Below, in pieces: positions 1-7,374 of a stretch of DNA of 19,035 nt. Below the pieces are notes generated by a model. That model was given only the letters and a program-made list of their open reading frames with translations. It ran no database searches and was not told where the DNA came from. How positions within the stretch are numbered: position 1 is the stretch's first letter; every line of letters starts with the position of its first letter. The position numbers and the translations under genes are program-made. Source of the stretch: Proteobacteria bacterium UBA6729 (lineage in GTDB: Bacteria > Pseudomonadota > Gammaproteobacteria > Porifericomitales > Porifericomitaceae); NCBI GenBank assembly GCA_002454015.1, contig DKIB01000036.1, forward strand, positions 7,205 through 26,239, read 5' to 3'.

Positions 1-342
1 GGCAAAGCAGGCATGGAACCGGGGTTGTTGTTGCAAGTGATGTACGCGTACATAACCCAGTGTATACACTGCGGTGGGAATCCAGAGCACACTTGCAATC
101 AGGGCAAACAACACGCCCAGTGGCTCCACATGCAGGGCGAGCCGCACCCCGGCTACAGGCTCCAGTATACTGAAGCCCGGCACCGTTCCTGTCACCGACT
201 GCATGTACAGGTACCCGTTCAACGTCGCCAATACAACGGCCAGCAGTAGTGCACACCAACCGGCAGCATTGCGAAACAGTGGCATCAGCAGTGCCCCCAG
301 CACAGGCACCAGGATAGTCCATGGCAGTACCGCATTCATCAT
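1..342 (-). CDS. Proton-conducting antiporter subunit, NuoL/M-MrpA/D family (5' part, cut by window edge)
   Basis: The reading frame begins at ATG 342-340 and stays open to base 1, giving 114 residues without a stop; the rest lies outside the window. The visible part is hydrophobic, with at least three likely membrane segments (about residues 5-20, 28-45 and 75-97), and ends in a stretch reading LGYVRVHHLQ and then RFHACFA, which resembles the N-terminal region of Mrp/complex I-type antiporter subunits (ExLGxLF then a YxxGYxR-like motif). It starts 7 bases after the mrpD stop, with a TGAGG Shine-Dalgarno-like sequence overlapping that stop, so it is probably translated with mrpD. The family moves H+ (or exchanges Na+/H+) across the inner membrane. 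Whether it is a second MrpD-like, an MrpA-like or a NuoM-like subunit cannot be told from the N-terminus. Confidence 0.8.
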   Translation of the reverse strand, partial: MMNAVLPWTILVPVLGALLMPLFRNAAGWCALLLAVVLATLNGYLYMQSVTGTVPGFSILEPVAGVRLALHVEPLGVLFALIASVLWIPTAVYTLGYVRVHHLQQQPRFHACFA

Positions 343-349
343 GGCTGCC

Positions 350-1828
350 TCAGGACGGTACCAGCAGCGCACGGGCGGCCCGCCCGGCCCATGCCAGCGG
401 GAAGCGTGAATACAGCCCGAAGCCAACTATGGCAACCGTCATGAACAGCGGCACCAACAGCATGGGTAACGGGGCCTCAACCACGGTATGTCCGCGGGGG
501 GGGTCCAGCCATAGCACCCGCAACATCTTCCACACATACAGGGCAGCCAGACCGGAGCCGATGAACAGCACCAGCACGGCTGGCCACTGGCCGGCCTCCA
601 GCAGGGCTCCGGCCAGATACCATTTGCTGACCAGACCTGCGGTCGGTGGTAGGCCAACCAGTCCCAGCCCGGCGATGCTGAGTATGGTGGCAGTCCAGGG
701 CATGGCATGCCCCAGCCCGGCCAGTTCTGCAAGCCGGGCGGTACCGGTACGCAGCACCAGATTGCCCGCCGCCAGAAACAGGGTGCACTTAATCAGGGCA
801 TGGTTGAACATATACAAAAACCCGGCCTCCAGACCACTGTACGTCAGCAACGAAAAACCCAGCACCATATAACCCATCTGGGCAATGCTGGAATACGCGA
901 GCAGACTCTTCAAATCGCTTTGCACCAGGGCCGCCAGTGAACCGAACAGCACTGCTGCACCTGCCAGAACAGACAGCACCACCTGCAGGTGCAGTTCATC
1001 AAACAGCAGCTCTGCATCAAGTAGCTGTACGCTGATCCGCAGCCAGGCGTACAAATAAACCTTGGTGGCCAATGCAGCAAACAATGCCGCTACCATGGAT
1101 GGTGCCCGTGTATACACAGCAGGCAACCAGCCATGCAATGGGAAGATTGCGAACTTCAGACCCAGCCCTACCGTAAGGAAGGCGAATGCCATGACCGCGG
1201 TACGGGTGTGTTGTACATCGCCCAGACGGACCCGCATATCACTCATGTTCAGTGTGCCGGTTAATGCAAACAGATAGCCGATGCCTATCAGTATGCAGCT
1301 GGCAGCCACCGAACCCATCAGCAGATAACGAAATGCTGCTGGCAGGCTGCGCTGGTCCGGCCCCAGGGCCACCAGGGCATAGGCTGACAGGGAGGTGATC
1401 TCTATAAAAACGAACATGTTGAAGATATCATTGGTACACGCCACCCCCAACATGCCAGCGAGGTTCAGGAGCAGGCAGACATGGAATACCCCCTGCCGGT
1501 CAGCAGCCAGCTCCCGGGTAAGGCTGGGCAGCCCCCAGCACAGCACTGCGGTGGTATACAGCCCTATCAATACACACAGCGGTGCATTGACTGCATCCAG
1601 TCTATAGGCAATACCCCACGGTGGTGCCCAGCCGCCAAAGTAGTGCAGTACCGTACCACCATCCGCCAGTCCTGCTGCCAGAATAACAGCTGTACACGTG
1701 CAGATAACGGCAGCCAGAGTAGACAGCAGCCAGCCTGCGCGAGGCCGATTCAACAACATGCACAGCGGCGCGAACCCCAGCGGCACTGCCACCAGCAGAA
1801 CCACAAGTACAGAAGGGGTCAGGGGCAT
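350..1828 (-). CDS. mrpD: Na+/H+ antiporter subunit D (MrpD/MnhD, NuoM/N family)
   Basis: This 492-residue, highly hydrophobic protein has the proton-antiporter (Proton_antipo_M) pattern and the usual MrpD length. Residues that carry protons in this family are present: E143 in NMFVFIEITS, K225 in GLKFAIFPLHGWLP, K256 in ALATKVYLY, K347 in FNHALIKCTLF and K402 in GLVSKWYL. In Mrp complexes MrpD is an inner-membrane channel-like subunit that works with MrpA and MrpC in Na+(K+)/H+ exchange and pH homeostasis. The start ATG at 1828 lies inside the mrpC 3' end (10-base overlap), which suggests translational coupling. A related NuoN or membrane-bound hydrogenase subunit is possible, but the pairing with a short MrpC/NuoK-like gene and no other complex I genes in view favours Mrp. 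A run of eight G (496-503 on plus) lies in the coding region in frame. Confidence 0.85.
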   Translation of the reverse strand: MPLTPSVLVVLLVAVPLGFAPLCMLLNRPRAGWLLSTLAAVICTCTAVILAAGLADGGTVLHYFGGWAPPWGIAYRLDAVNAPLCVLIGLYTTAVLCWGLPSLTRELAADRQGVFHVCLLLNLAGMLGVACTNDIFNMFVFIEITSLSAYALVALGPDQRSLPAAFRYLLMGSVAASCILIGIGYLFALTGTLNMSDMRVRLGDVQHTRTAVMAFAFLTVGLGLKFAIFPLHGWLPAVYTRAPSMVAALFAALATKVYLYAWLRISVQLLDAELLFDELHLQVVLSVLAGAAVLFGSLAALVQSDLKSLLAYSSIAQMGYMVLGFSLLTYSGLEAGFLYMFNHALIKCTLFLAAGNLVLRTGTARLAELAGLGHAMPWTATILSIAGLGLVGLPPTAGLVSKWYLAGALLEAGQWPAVLVLFIGSGLAALYVWKMLRVLWLDPPRGHTVVEAPLPMLLVPLFMTVAIVGFGLYSRFPLAWAGRAARALLVPS

Positions 1829-2160
1829 CCCAGCCTTGCAGTGACTTCGCGTTCCTCAATACTGCCACAAGCCAGATGGATACGTAATACCAGCGCCAGA
1901 CCCAGTGTAGTAGTAGAGATGTTAACGACAATGGCCGTCAGGATGAGGACATGCGGTAATGCCGCCACATGGTATTGTGCAACAGCATCAAGGATGGGGG
2001 CCTTGCCGCCCTGCAAAAAGCCGAAGGCGATATATAACACAAAGACCCCGACCTGCAAGACATTCAACCCCAGCAGCTTGCGCACCAGATTATCGTGGGC
2101 AATCAGTATGTACAAACCGATCGCGATGATGCACGCGCCAGCCCAATAGATCAAAGGCAT
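1819..2160 (-). CDS. mrpC: Na+/H+ antiporter subunit C (MrpC/MnhC, NuoK-like)
   Basis: This short membrane protein (113 residues from ATG 2160) has three predicted hydrophobic segments, the form of MrpC and NuoK. Landmarks are GLYILIAHDNLVRKLLGLNV, a match to the NuoK/MrpC pattern of a short first loop followed by a LxRKxLGLNxxxxxVxL segment, and LPHVLILTAIVVN, which corresponds to the conserved ALxLTAIVI region. The subunit partners MrpD in the membrane antiporter complex. An in-frame GTG at 2178 would add six residues; I prefer the ATG at 2160 because family members usually begin right before the first helix, though its Shine-Dalgarno sequence (CGGGAA) is weak. It is the first antiporter gene here and begins about 55 bases after the pilU-like gene on the same strand, with no clear promoter or terminator between. 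Confidence 0.82.
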   Translation of the reverse strand: MPLIYWAGACIIAIGLYILIAHDNLVRKLLGLNVLQVGVFVLYIAFGFLQGGKAPILDAVAQYHVAALPHVLILTAIVVNISTTTLGLALVLRIHLACGSIEEREVTARLGCP

Positions 2161-2215
2161 TGCAATGATTCCCGGCACTCAGTCTGACGCACCGCAGGGC
2201 AGTAACACCACTGCT

Positions 2216-3370
2216 TCAGCCGAAATTAATACGCGCCTCCAGATCGGAACGGGAATCTGCGTTGGCCAATGCCTCTTCCATATCGATGACGTCAGACTTG
2301 TAGAGATCATACAGGGCCTCATCGAAGGTTTGCATGCCCTTGGCCCCACTGTCACGCATGGCACTCTTCAGCTCGCCGATCTCACCCTTCAGGATCAGAT
2401 CAGAGATGTGTGGTGTACTGACCATGATCTCTATGGCAGCAACCCGGTCATGGCTGTTCTTTATTTGCACCAGCCGTTGGGAGACGATGGCCCGTACGTT
2501 CAGGGACAGATCCATCAGCAACCGCTTGTGATGCACTGGCGGAAACAGGTTAATGATACGTTCCAGCGTCTGGTTGGCATTGTTGGCATGCAGGGTGGAC
2601 AGGACCAAGTGACCGGTGTTGCACAGCTCCAATACTGTCTCCATGGTGTTTTGATCACGCACCTCACCGATCAGGATCACGTTTGGTGCCTCGCGCACAG
2701 CCGACCTCAGGGCATTACCGTATGAGTGTGTATCAATGCCCACCTCACGCTGATTGACTATGCTCTTCTTGTTCTCATGACTGAATTCAACCGGATCCTC
2801 GATGGTCAGGATATGATCCCCAAAGTTTTGATTGCGGTAGTCAAGCATGGCCGCCAGTGTTGTTGATTTGCCAGAACCCGTGGCACCGACCACCAGGATC
2901 ACACCCCGCTTGTGTGATACCAGTTCATGCAGTACCAGAGGCAATCCGAGCTCATCAATCGTAGGAATCTTGCTCGGGATCAAACGCAGGACCATACCTG
3001 CACAGCCACGTTGCCTGAAGGCATTCACCCGAAAGCGCCCCTTACCGCCAGGCTCATCCAGGCTGATGGCAAAATCACACTCACAGTGCTCTGCAAAACG
3101 GGCGCGCTGCTCCTCACTCATGATCGAGTACGCCACCTGCTCACAAGTGTCAGCAGACAGTTCCTCCGCACCCACCGAGCGAATCTTGCCCGAAAGTTTT
3201 ACCTTGACCCTGGCTCTGGCAGTAAAGAACAGATCCGAGGCGCCCTTCTCAATCATCAGCCGCAGGTAGGGCTTGATATCAAAGCCTGCGGTGACTGCGG
3301 GGCTTTCAGCAGCGTCGACCGGCCCGGTGTCCAGCGGCTCCGCCAAGGTATCTGCGGGAGTGGTTGCCAT
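2216..3370 (-). CDS. Second PilU-like type IV pilus ATPase (PilT/PilU family)
   Basis: This 384-residue ring ATPase of the PilT/GspE superfamily keeps all motor motifs: Walker A GATGSGKST at 162-170, Asp box around ILTIEDPVEF at 187-196, Walker B VILIGEVRD at 231-239, and the His box TGHLVLSTLHAN at 252-263. It lacks the PilT AIRNLIRE retraction motif and has instead TPHISDLILKGE (319-330), as in PilU, so it belongs on the PilU side. It differs from the adjacent pilU by an N-terminal tail of about 30 residues rich in Ala, Pro and acidic residues, and by a shorter C-terminus. Its start ATG has a good Shine-Dalgarno (AGGTG, 7 bases upstream) and lies 37 bases after pilU. A role as an auxiliary retraction or assembly motor is inferred. 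Its catalytic residues look complete, so it is not an obvious relic. Confidence 0.93.
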   Translation of the reverse strand: MATTPADTLAEPLDTGPVDAAESPAVTAGFDIKPYLRLMIEKGASDLFFTARARVKVKLSGKIRSVGAEELSADTCEQVAYSIMSEEQRARFAEHCECDFAISLDEPGGKGRFRVNAFRQRGCAGMVLRLIPSKIPTIDELGLPLVLHELVSHKRGVILVVGATGSGKSTTLAAMLDYRNQNFGDHILTIEDPVEFSHENKKSIVNQREVGIDTHSYGNALRSAVREAPNVILIGEVRDQNTMETVLELCNTGHLVLSTLHANNANQTLERIINLFPPVHHKRLLMDLSLNVRAIVSQRLVQIKNSHDRVAAIEIMVSTPHISDLILKGEIGELKSAMRDSGAKGMQTFDEALYDLYKSDVIDMEEALANADSRSDLEARINFG

Positions 3371-3407
3371 CAGTCAGCACCTGCCATGCTGTACAACATA
3401 CCCATAA

Positions 3408-4583
3408 CTAACGACGCAACATGCCACCGACTTCCTCTTCCTTATCGGTGATCGACAGGTGATCCAGCCCCGACATGGCATCCTTGTCCTGAGCAGCCTT
3501 GCCTTCCAGTTTTATCCGCAGCCGCAGCTGGTTCATGGAGTCCGCATTGCGCAATGCATCCTCATAGGCGATCTTGCCGTCCTCGTACAGGTCAAACAGT
3601 GCCTGATCAAAGGTCTGCATACCCTCCTGCTTGCCACGCGCCATCTGCTCCTTGATCTTGTGCACATCGCCCTTCAGGATCAGGTCAGATACGTAGGGCG
3701 TATTGATCATTATCTCAATGGCAGCGACACGTTCGTGCTTGGTATTAACCTTCTTCAACAGACGCTGGGAGATGATGGAACGTACATTGGATGAAAGGTC
3801 CAGCAACAGTTGATCCTTGCGATCCTCCGGGAAGAAGTTGATAATGCGATCCAGTGCCTGATTGGCACTGTTGGCATGCAGGGTCGCCATGGCCAGATGG
3901 CCGGTCTCGGCAAAGGCAATGCCATGTTCCATGGTTTCCTGATCACGGATCTCACCGATCAGGATCACATCCGGGGCCTGACGCAAGGTGTTTTTCAGGG
4001 CGACCTCCCAACTGTCGGTGTCCACCCCCACCTCGCGTTGCATGATTACACAATTTATGTGCTCATGTACATACTCAATGGGATCCTCAATGGTAATGAT
4101 ATGCCCTTTACTGTTTATATTGCGATAATTGATCATTGCCGCCAGGGTGGTGGACTTGCCGGTACCCGTACCACCAACCAGAATGACCAGGCCACGCTTG
4201 CTCATGGCTATGTCCTGCAACACGGTGGGCACATTGAGCTCCTCCAGCGTCGGGACATTGACATCGATCTTGCGGATCACCATGCCACAGAAGCCCTGCT
4301 GTATGTAGGCGTTGGCCCGAAAGCGACCGATCCCCCTGGGGGCTATCGCAAAATTGCACTCCTTGGTGGCCTCATACTCCCTGAGCTGCCTGTCATTCAT
4401 GACCGAGTAAGTCAGCGCACGCGTATCATTGGCACTCAACTTCGTCTGCGATATCGGTGTCACCTTGCCCTGCAGCTTGATGGCCGGCGGAAACCCCTCT
4501 GTAATAAACAGGTCAGAGGACTTCTTCTTGACCACGGCCGTCAACAGCTCCCGCATGAATTTTATCGCATCCTCCCGTTCCAT
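3408..4583 (-). CDS. pilU: Type IV pilus retraction accessory ATPase PilU
   Basis: PilU works with PilT at the inner-membrane base of type IV pili to retract the fibre, powering twitching motility, adhesion and often DNA uptake. The 391-residue product is the usual PilU length. It has an N-terminal PAS-like/N2 domain (about 1-110) and a RecA-type ATPase domain with Walker A GGTGTGKST at 137-145, Asp box HIITIEDPIE at 161-170, Walker B VILIGEIRD at 206-214 and His box TGHLAMATLHAN at 227-238. The segment TPYVSDLILKG (295-305) replaces the AIRNLIRE motif of PilT. The acidic, charged C-terminal tail after about residue 360 is typical of PilU. The ATG at 4583 follows GAGGT by eight bases, and the gene lies 30 bases downstream of pilT. 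From memory it is closer to Pseudomonas PilU than the next gene is. Confidence 0.95.
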   Translation of the reverse strand: MEREDAIKFMRELLTAVVKKKSSDLFITEGFPPAIKLQGKVTPISQTKLSANDTRALTYSVMNDRQLREYEATKECNFAIAPRGIGRFRANAYIQQGFCGMVIRKIDVNVPTLEELNVPTVLQDIAMSKRGLVILVGGTGTGKSTTLAAMINYRNINSKGHIITIEDPIEYVHEHINCVIMQREVGVDTDSWEVALKNTLRQAPDVILIGEIRDQETMEHGIAFAETGHLAMATLHANSANQALDRIINFFPEDRKDQLLLDLSSNVRSIISQRLLKKVNTKHERVAAIEIMINTPYVSDLILKGDVHKIKEQMARGKQEGMQTFDQALFDLYEDGKIAYEDALRNADSMNQLRLRIKLEGKAAQDKDAMSGLDHLSITDKEEEVGGMLRR

Positions 4584-4613
4584 AATCGCCTACCTCAATA
4601 TACCTCGTCAACC

Positions 4614-5651
4614 TTAGCCGATGGACTCCTTGTTGGTGGCCTTGCTCTGGGCCTCCTGTTTGGTGATCACCCCCGCCCGCAACAGACGCTGCAGATCCTG
4701 ATCCAGCGTCTGCATGCCAAATTTCTGGCCGGTCTGTATGGCCGAGTACATCTGCGCGATCTTGTTCTCCCGGATCAGGTTGCGGATCGCGGGGGTCCCC
4801 ACCATGATCTCATGCGCCGCCACCCGACCACCACCGACCTTTTTCAGCAGGGATTGGGAGATCACCGAGCGCAGTGACTCGGACAGCATGGTGCGGATCA
4901 TATCCTTCTCCGCGGCGGGAAACACATCCACTATCCGGTCTACGGTCTTGGCCGCTGAACTGGTGTGCAGGGTGCCAAACACCAGATGACCGGTCTCGGC
5001 AGCGGTCAGGGCCAGACGAATGGTCTCTATGTCACGCATCTCACCCACCAGAATCACATCCGGGTCCTCACGCAGCGCCGAGCGCAACGCTTCATTAAAG
5101 CCCAGCGTGTCGCGATGTACCTCACGCTGGTTGATCAGACACTTCTTGCTCTGGTGCACGAACTCAATGGGGTCCTCAATGGTGAGGATGTGACCATATT
5201 CGCTTTCGTTCTTGTGATTGACGATACCGGCCAGCGTGGTCGATTTGCCCGAACCCGTGGGACCGGTCACCAGCACCACACCACGCGGGGCGTCAGCGAT
5301 CTGCTTGAAGATATCCGGGGCCTTCAACTGCTCCAGACTGAGGATCTCCGAAGGAATGGTACGAAACACTGCACCGCAACCGCGGTTCTGGTTGAAGGCA
5401 TTAACCCGAAAACGCGCCAGATTGGGGATCTCAAAGGAATAGTCACACTCCAGAAATTCCTCAAACTCCTTGCGTTGCTTGTCCGTCATGATGTCATACA
5501 CCATGTCATGCACCTCCTTGTGCTCCAGGGCCGGCATATTGATGCGTCTCACATCACCGTCCACGCGAATCAGTGGTGGCAACCCCGCCGAGAGATGCAG
5601 ATCCGAGCACCCGTTTTTGACCCCGAAGGCCAGCAGTTCGCCTATGTCCAT
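4614..5651 (-). CDS. pilT: Type IV pilus retraction ATPase PilT
   Basis: PilT is the main hexameric retraction motor of type IV pili. The 345-residue product has the family length and all motifs: Walker A GPTGSGKST at 130-138, Asp box ILTIEDPIEF at 155-164, Walker B VILVGEMRD at 199-207 with E204 as the catalytic glutamate, His box TGHLVFGTLHTSSAAKTVDR at 220-239, and the diagnostic C-terminal AIRNLIRE at 288-295, which is needed for retraction in known PilT proteins. The ATG at 5651 is preceded by GGGGAGG, about nine bases upstream. It is the first gene of a minus-strand series, with pilU, a second pilU-like gene and antiporter genes behind it. A predicted promoter and leader hairpin lie upstream. 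Confidence 0.97.
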   Translation of the reverse strand: MDIGELLAFGVKNGCSDLHLSAGLPPLIRVDGDVRRINMPALEHKEVHDMVYDIMTDKQRKEFEEFLECDYSFEIPNLARFRVNAFNQNRGCGAVFRTIPSEILSLEQLKAPDIFKQIADAPRGVVLVTGPTGSGKSTTLAGIVNHKNESEYGHILTIEDPIEFVHQSKKCLINQREVHRDTLGFNEALRSALREDPDVILVGEMRDIETIRLALTAAETGHLVFGTLHTSSAAKTVDRIVDVFPAAEKDMIRTMLSESLRSVISQSLLKKVGGGRVAAHEIMVGTPAIRNLIRENKIAQMYSAIQTGQKFGMQTLDQDLQRLLRAGVITKQEAQSKATNKESIG

Positions 5652-5679
5652 TTTGTCTCGGCCTCCCCGAACAGAATCT

Positions 5680-5700
5680 GCCTGCCATCACCCGGCAGGC
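5680..5700 (-). promoter_or_regulatory. Inverted repeat (possible hairpin) in the pilT leader
   Basis: GCCTGCC at 5680-5686 and GGCAGGC at 5694-5700 form a perfect 7-bp stem around a 7-base loop. It sits about 30 bases upstream of the pilT ATG, inside the leader expected from the predicted promoter. No T tract follows it on the transcribed strand, so it is unlikely to be a simple terminator. A role in mRNA stability or translation is only a guess. Confidence 0.4.
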
Positions 5701-5744
5701 CCCCCGCAGACCGGGCTGCACACCCCTGCTGACGGTTGCGTTTC

Positions 5745-5773
5745 ATCATAACACAGATTGTCTGCCCCCCCCC
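5745..5773 (-). promoter_or_regulatory. Predicted sigma70 extended -10 promoter of pilT
   Basis: Read on the minus strand, TATGAT (plus 5750-5745) matches five of six bases of the -10 consensus and is directly preceded by TGT, an extended -10 element. The place expected for a -35 at a 17-base spacing (5768-5773) falls wholly inside the run of ten G, so there is no normal -35; extended -10 promoters can do without one. The predicted transcript would start near 5738, giving a leader of about 87 bases. Confidence 0.45.
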
Positions 5774-5774
5774 C
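5765..5774. repeat. Mononucleotide tract C10
   Basis: Ten consecutive C on the plus strand in the control region between pilT and proC. It overlaps the -35/spacer region of the predicted pilT promoter. Tracts of this length are prone to slipped-strand length change and also to sequencing error. Confidence 0.95.
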
Positions 5775-5846
5775 GCACAGGTGGCCTCCACGTACCCTGC
5801 AGTATCCCAGGGTACCACTCATAACTCCATGAAAAATAATAAAAAA

Positions 5847-5875
5847 TAAACATATCGCCCGGGACTGGGTACACT
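5847..5875 (+). promoter_or_regulatory. Predicted sigma70 promoter of proC with AT-rich upstream element
   Basis: TAAACA (5847-5852, four of six to TTGACA) and TACACT (5870-5875, four of six to TATAAT) are 17 bases apart. Just upstream, 5829-5850 is almost wholly A and T in an otherwise GC-rich region, resembling an UP element. The start of transcription would be near 5882, just before the AGGGAG Shine-Dalgarno (5884-5889) of proC, which gives a very short leader. Confidence 0.4.
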
Positions 5876-5898
5876 GGTGCGGCAGGGAGCACACCCGC

Positions 5899-6747
5899 AT
5901 GCACACCGCACCCGACCCACACATGGACCTGAATCACACCCATATTACCGTCATCGGCTGTGGCAACATGGGTAGCAGCCTGATCCGCGGCTTGCTCCAT
6001 GTGGGTCTGCCCACGACACAGCTGCAGGGCGTGGATGCGGACCCGCAGCAATGCAGCCGGGTCGCCGGGCGCTATGGCATCCATTGTGCCGATACGGTCG
6101 GGACGACTGCGACAGAACTGGTCATTCTGGCGGTAAAACCCCGGCAGGCCGGGCAGGCCCTGACCGCACTCGCAGCCCTGCCGACAACGGCAGCCGTGCT
6201 GTCGATCATGGCCGGGGTGCGCATCAAACAGCTGCGGCGCACATTGGGCGGGGCACGCCACATCGTACGTGCCATGCCCAATCTGCCCGCCTGCATCAAC
6301 GCCGGGATCACGGCGCTGTATACCGATGCAGCGGAGACTGCCCCGGTGCGGGAGCTGGCAGAGACCATCATGCGCGCGGTGGGCGCTGTGCTGTGGCTGG
6401 AGCGTGAACAGTTGATGGACGCAGTGACCGCGGTGTCCGGCTGTGGGCCCGCCTATTTCTTCCTGCTCATGGAACTGCTGGAACGCCATGCAGTGGGTCT
6501 GGGCCTGGACCCGGTACAGGCCCGGCAGCTGGCCCTGCAATCCGCAGCCGGGGCGGCCCGACTCGCCAACACGGCCACCATTGACACCGCCAGCCTGCGC
6601 CAACAGGTCAGTTCCCCGGGCGGTGCCACCGAGGCCGCCGTACAGGTGCTGCTGGACGGCGGACTGGACGAGCTGATGGCGCGTGCCCTGCAAGCCGCCC
6701 ACCGCCGCTCCAGCGCACTGGCCGATGCCGCGGACACCGGGCCGTAA
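5899..6747 (+). CDS. proC: Pyrroline-5-carboxylate reductase
   Basis: ProC catalyses the last step of proline synthesis, reducing 1-pyrroline-5-carboxylate with NAD(P)H in the cytoplasm. The 282-residue product has an N-terminal Rossmann fold with ITVIGCGNMG (residues 16-25), the RAMPNLP segment (124-130), and the C-terminal dimerisation domain with SGCGPAYFF (180-188) and SSPGGAT (238-244), all hallmarks of the family. The ATG at 5899 has AGGGAG nine bases upstream. A second in-frame ATG at 5923, closer to the usual family start, has no Shine-Dalgarno. yggT begins 6 bases after the stop, so the two are probably one operon. In the gene order known from Pseudomonas a yggS gene precedes proC; it is absent here. 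Confidence 0.96.
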   Translation: MHTAPDPHMDLNHTHITVIGCGNMGSSLIRGLLHVGLPTTQLQGVDADPQQCSRVAGRYGIHCADTVGTTATELVILAVKPRQAGQALTALAALPTTAAVLSIMAGVRIKQLRRTLGGARHIVRAMPNLPACINAGITALYTDAAETAPVRELAETIMRAVGAVLWLEREQLMDAVTAVSGCGPAYFFLLMELLERHAVGLGLDPVQARQLALQSAAGAARLANTATIDTASLRQQVSSPGGATEAAVQVLLDGGLDELMARALQAAHRRSSALADAADTGP

Positions 6748-6753
6748 CCCGCC

Positions 6754-7347
6754 ATGCCGATCTATCTGCACAGGGCACTGGAATTCCTGATCGAGTTTCT
6801 GTTCGGGGTCTACATATTGCTGTTTCTGGTGCGTCTGATTCTGGGGTATTCCCAGACCAATTACCGCAACCCGCTGGCCATGGCACTGGTCACCGTCACC
6901 GCGCCGCCGGTGCAATGGTTGCGCCGCGTACTGCCGAAATATTGTGGTGCCGGAACCTGCATCCTGATCATCCTGTTCGTGCTGCAATTTATGGAGCTCG
7001 TCTTCCTGTATCAGCTCAAGGGCATGCCCATGACACTGCCGGGCGGTGTGCTGTTGTCACTGACCGAACTCCTGAAAAGCCTGATTCACATTTATCTGTT
7101 CTCTATTATCGTCATGGCCGTCATGTCGTGGATAAACCCTGGTACCCAATCCCCCCTGCTCGCCCTGCTGATCGATATCAATGTACCGATACTGTACGTG
7201 TTGCATCGCGTGCTGCTGCCACGCGTATTGCCACCACGCAGTCACTTTGACCTGTCGCCGATGATCATCTGTGTACTGCTGTACCTGACCCTGATCCTGG
7301 TGCATGATCCACTGCATGATCAGGCCATGCTGCTGATGCGCCCATGA
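6754..7347 (+). CDS. yggT: YggT family membrane protein
   Basis: This 197-residue protein carries two YggT repeats, each with two strongly hydrophobic segments. The first repeat covers about residues 8-85 and includes FLVRLILGYSQTNYRNPLA and the following PPVQWLRRVLP; the second covers about 100-185 and includes MSWINPGTQSPLLALL. Such proteins are inner-membrane proteins of uncertain function; links to osmotic stress tolerance and to division or membrane organisation have been proposed for relatives. It lies between proC and metX, its usual place in many gammaproteobacteria, six bases after proC. Confidence 0.93.
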   Translation: MPIYLHRALEFLIEFLFGVYILLFLVRLILGYSQTNYRNPLAMALVTVTAPPVQWLRRVLPKYCGAGTCILIILFVLQFMELVFLYQLKGMPMTLPGGVLLSLTELLKSLIHIYLFSIIVMAVMSWINPGTQSPLLALLIDINVPILYVLHRVLLPRVLPPRSHFDLSPMIICVLLYLTLILVHDPLHDQAMLLMRP

Positions 7348-7374
7348 TACAGAACGACTCGTCCGTAGCACGCC

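Noticed and set aside
4584..4613. TTGACG and TATATT between pilT and pilU as an internal promoter.
   Set aside because: The two elements are only four bases apart, so they cannot act as -35 and -10.
3810..4877. Open frame of 355 codons on plus opposite pilU and pilT.
   Set aside because: Antisense shadow of two conserved ATPase genes with no motif of its own.
5746..6987. Long open frame (413 codons) on the minus strand opposite proC and yggT.
   Set aside because: It lies antisense to two well-recognised genes, is Gln/His/Gly-rich with no recognisable motif, and is an effect of GC-rich codon use.
7348..7374. Possible SAM riboswitch or MetJ box before metX.
   Set aside because: The gap is only 27 bases and holds no AGACGTCT-like repeat or structured leader.
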